From Chloroflexota bacterium (GTDB lineage Bacteria; Chloroflexota; Dehalococcoidia; JACQTR01): DNA of 6,927 nt. Below, piece after piece: positions 5,833-6,927 of this stretch. The notes beneath the pieces were generated by a model. That model was not told the origin of the DNA, searched no databases, and saw only the letters and a program-made list of their open reading frames with translations. The position numbers and the translations under genes were made by a program. The number at the start of each line of letters is the position of its first letter. Position 1 is the stretch's first letter. The stretch is from contig JACQTR010000028.1 in NCBI GenBank assembly GCA_016210705.1, positions 1-6,927 of the forward strand, in the 5' to 3' direction.

Positions 5833-6927
5833 ATGATATCTCGCACTCTAGAAGCCATCGCTTTAGGTAAGTTGATAGGAATAGCCTCTCGCGCTTTAGG
5901 AAGGGGGGGGGGCACTGCTCTACCAGGGCTACTCGCCCAAAAGTTGGACCCTAACTTAGTTTCCTATCTAGCTTCTCAGATTAGCTGTGGCTCCATCATG
6001 GTCACCGGCACCAATGGAAAAACTACCACTTCCCGAATGATTGCCTCATTATTGCGTCAAAATCAACTCTATCCCCTCCATAACAGCTCTGGTTCAAATC
6101 TGATGAGGGGTATAGCCACCACCTTGGTGGAGAAGGCGACTTGGATACGGAGCCAGCCTTTTTCTGAAGAAAGCATAGGGCTATTTGAGGTAGATGAGGC
6201 TACTTTACCCCAAGCCATAGCCGAGATAAAGCCTAAGATGGTGATTATAACCAACCTTTTTCGAGATCAATTGGACCGCTACGGGGAGATAGACGCTGTT
6301 GCTAGTCGTTGGCAAGAAACCTTGGCCTCCCTTCCCGATACGGCCACAGTAGTTTTGAACAGCGATGACCCTGTGGTAGCCAGCTTGGGAGAAAACCTGG
6401 TTGCCAACGCCCTGTATTATGGAATAGAGGATACGACCTCTGGACATGACCAGATGGAACACGCCGCCGACTCTCGGTGGTGCCCTCACTGCGCCGTTGA
6501 CTATAGTTACCTACTTTCTTACTATGGCCATTTGGGCCACTATTATTGTTCCCATTGTGAAAGACAGCGTCCCCAACCTCAGATAAAGGCGCTTCGATTG
6601 CGCCCCAAAGGTTTTGCAGGAACTGAAATAGATCTGGCTACACCCACTGGCATGACATCGATTACCATAGACATTCCTGGCGTTTACAACGTTTACAATG
6701 TTTTGGCAGCGGTGGCGGGGGCCTTTGCCTGGGGTGTACCCCTCCCTATTATCCAAAAAGGTCTGCAAGGGTTTACTGCTGCCTTTGGTCGTGGCGAGAG
6801 AATAAAGATAGATAACAAAGAAATCTGCTTGGTTTTGGCCAAAAACCCTGTCGGGCTCAATGAAGTGCTTAGAACCCTTTCCGCCGATGGTCTTCCCAAA
6901 GGCCTTCTCCTGATCCTAAACGATGAC
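5833..6927 (+). CDS. murT: MurT, Mur ligase subunit of lipid II isoglutaminyl synthase (partial, cut by window end)
   Basis: The visible 365 residues have no stop and run off the right edge. With GatD, MurT amidates the alpha-carboxyl of D-glutamate in lipid II, using ATP and glutamine-derived ammonia, on the cytoplasmic side of the membrane. Features in order: an N-terminal segment with GRGGGTALPG; Mur ligase P-loop GTNGKTTT (59-66); EVDEATLP (119-126); TNLFRDQLDRYGEID (140-154); a Cys4 zinc ribbon inserted in the central domain (C217, C220, C239, C242), a MurT hallmark absent from MurC-F; GVYNVYNVLAA; FGRGE (318-322); then the C-terminal DUF1727 domain starting with LAKNPVGLNEVLR and ILNDD. 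The catalytic-Asp motif usually seen further into DUF1727 lies beyond the window. Family length is about 430-450, so roughly 70-80 residues are missing. The ATG at 5833 is the only in-frame start after a TGA at 5809-5811, yet it lacks a Shine-Dalgarno. A ten-G run falls in codons 24-27. FolC or MurE identity is unlikely given the zinc ribbon. Confidence 0.92.
   Translation, partial: MISRTLEAIALGKLIGIASRALGRGGGTALPGLLAQKLDPNLVSYLASQISCGSIMVTGTNGKTTTSRMIASLLRQNQLYPLHNSSGSNLMRGIATTLVEKATWIRSQPFSEESIGLFEVDEATLPQAIAEIKPKMVIITNLFRDQLDRYGEIDAVASRWQETLASLPDTATVVLNSDDPVVASLGENLVANALYYGIEDTTSGHDQMEHAADSRWCPHCAVDYSYLLSYYGHLGHYYCSHCERQRPQPQIKALRLRPKGFAGTEIDLATPTGMTSITIDIPGVYNVYNVLAAVAGAFAWGVPLPIIQKGLQGFTAAFGRGERIKIDNKEICLVLAKNPVGLNEVLRTLSADGLPKGLLLILNDD
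5903..5912 (+). repeat. Ten-base G homopolymer inside murT
   Basis: Ten consecutive G residues lie about 70 bases into murT and encode part of the GRGGGTALPG segment. Read as ten, the frame joins the N-terminal start to the P-loop correctly. A gain or loss of one G would truncate MurT, so the run is a possible slippage site or a sequencing and assembly risk. Confidence 0.9.

Noticed and set aside
6681..6700. Short direct repeat GTTTACAA(C/T) in murT
   Set aside because: It encodes the conserved VYNVYN part of the Mur ligase GVYNVYNVLAA motif, so protein conservation explains it.

Overview
This window looks like chromosomal core DNA from a moderate-GC bacterium. The best guess is a member of the Chloroflexota, possibly Dehalococcoidia-like. 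That guess rests mainly on the leucyl-tRNA synthetase, whose catalytic start (SGDLHVGHWYA, then GFDAFGLPAENVAIKQGIHP) resembles what I remember of Chloroflexota LeuRS more than the Bacillota type (HVGHPEGYTATD). A CaiB/BaiF-family gene fits but proves nothing. No search was run, so the taxonomy is an inference. I see no insertion sequence, phage gene, CRISPR array, tRNA or rRNA.

Layout. Positions 1-67 hold nothing callable. A minus-strand gene (68-1282) encodes a CaiB/BaiF-fold acyl-CoA enzyme whose active-site residues match alpha-methylacyl-CoA racemase. A 249-bp divergent intergenic region (1283-1531) follows. It holds a candidate minus-strand promoter with a perfect TTGACA, a candidate plus-strand promoter with an extended -10, an interrupted dyad between the two, and two adjacent 10-bp palindromes in the leader of the minus-strand gene.

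From 1532 to the right edge all genes are on the plus strand and tightly spaced: leuS (1532-3973), a class I SAM-dependent methyltransferase (4020-4679), an M50 site-2-type membrane metalloprotease with a C-terminal CBS pair (4672-5793), and a MurT-type Mur ligase (5833 onward, cut by the window end). Gaps are 46, -8 and 39 bp with no terminator between them, so they probably form one operon. The methyltransferase and protease genes overlap by 8 bp and are probably translationally coupled.

How the genes relate. leuS is housekeeping. The next three genes fit an envelope theme: a methyltransferase resembling phospholipid-type enzymes, an intramembrane protease, and MurT, which with GatD amidates the D-glutamate of lipid II. 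GatD would be expected just beyond the right edge. That functional grouping is inference. No clearly new system is visible. The points most worth a second look are a ten-G tract inside the start of murT, the possible operators between the divergent promoters, and the pairing of a MurT with a Chloroflexota-like leuS.
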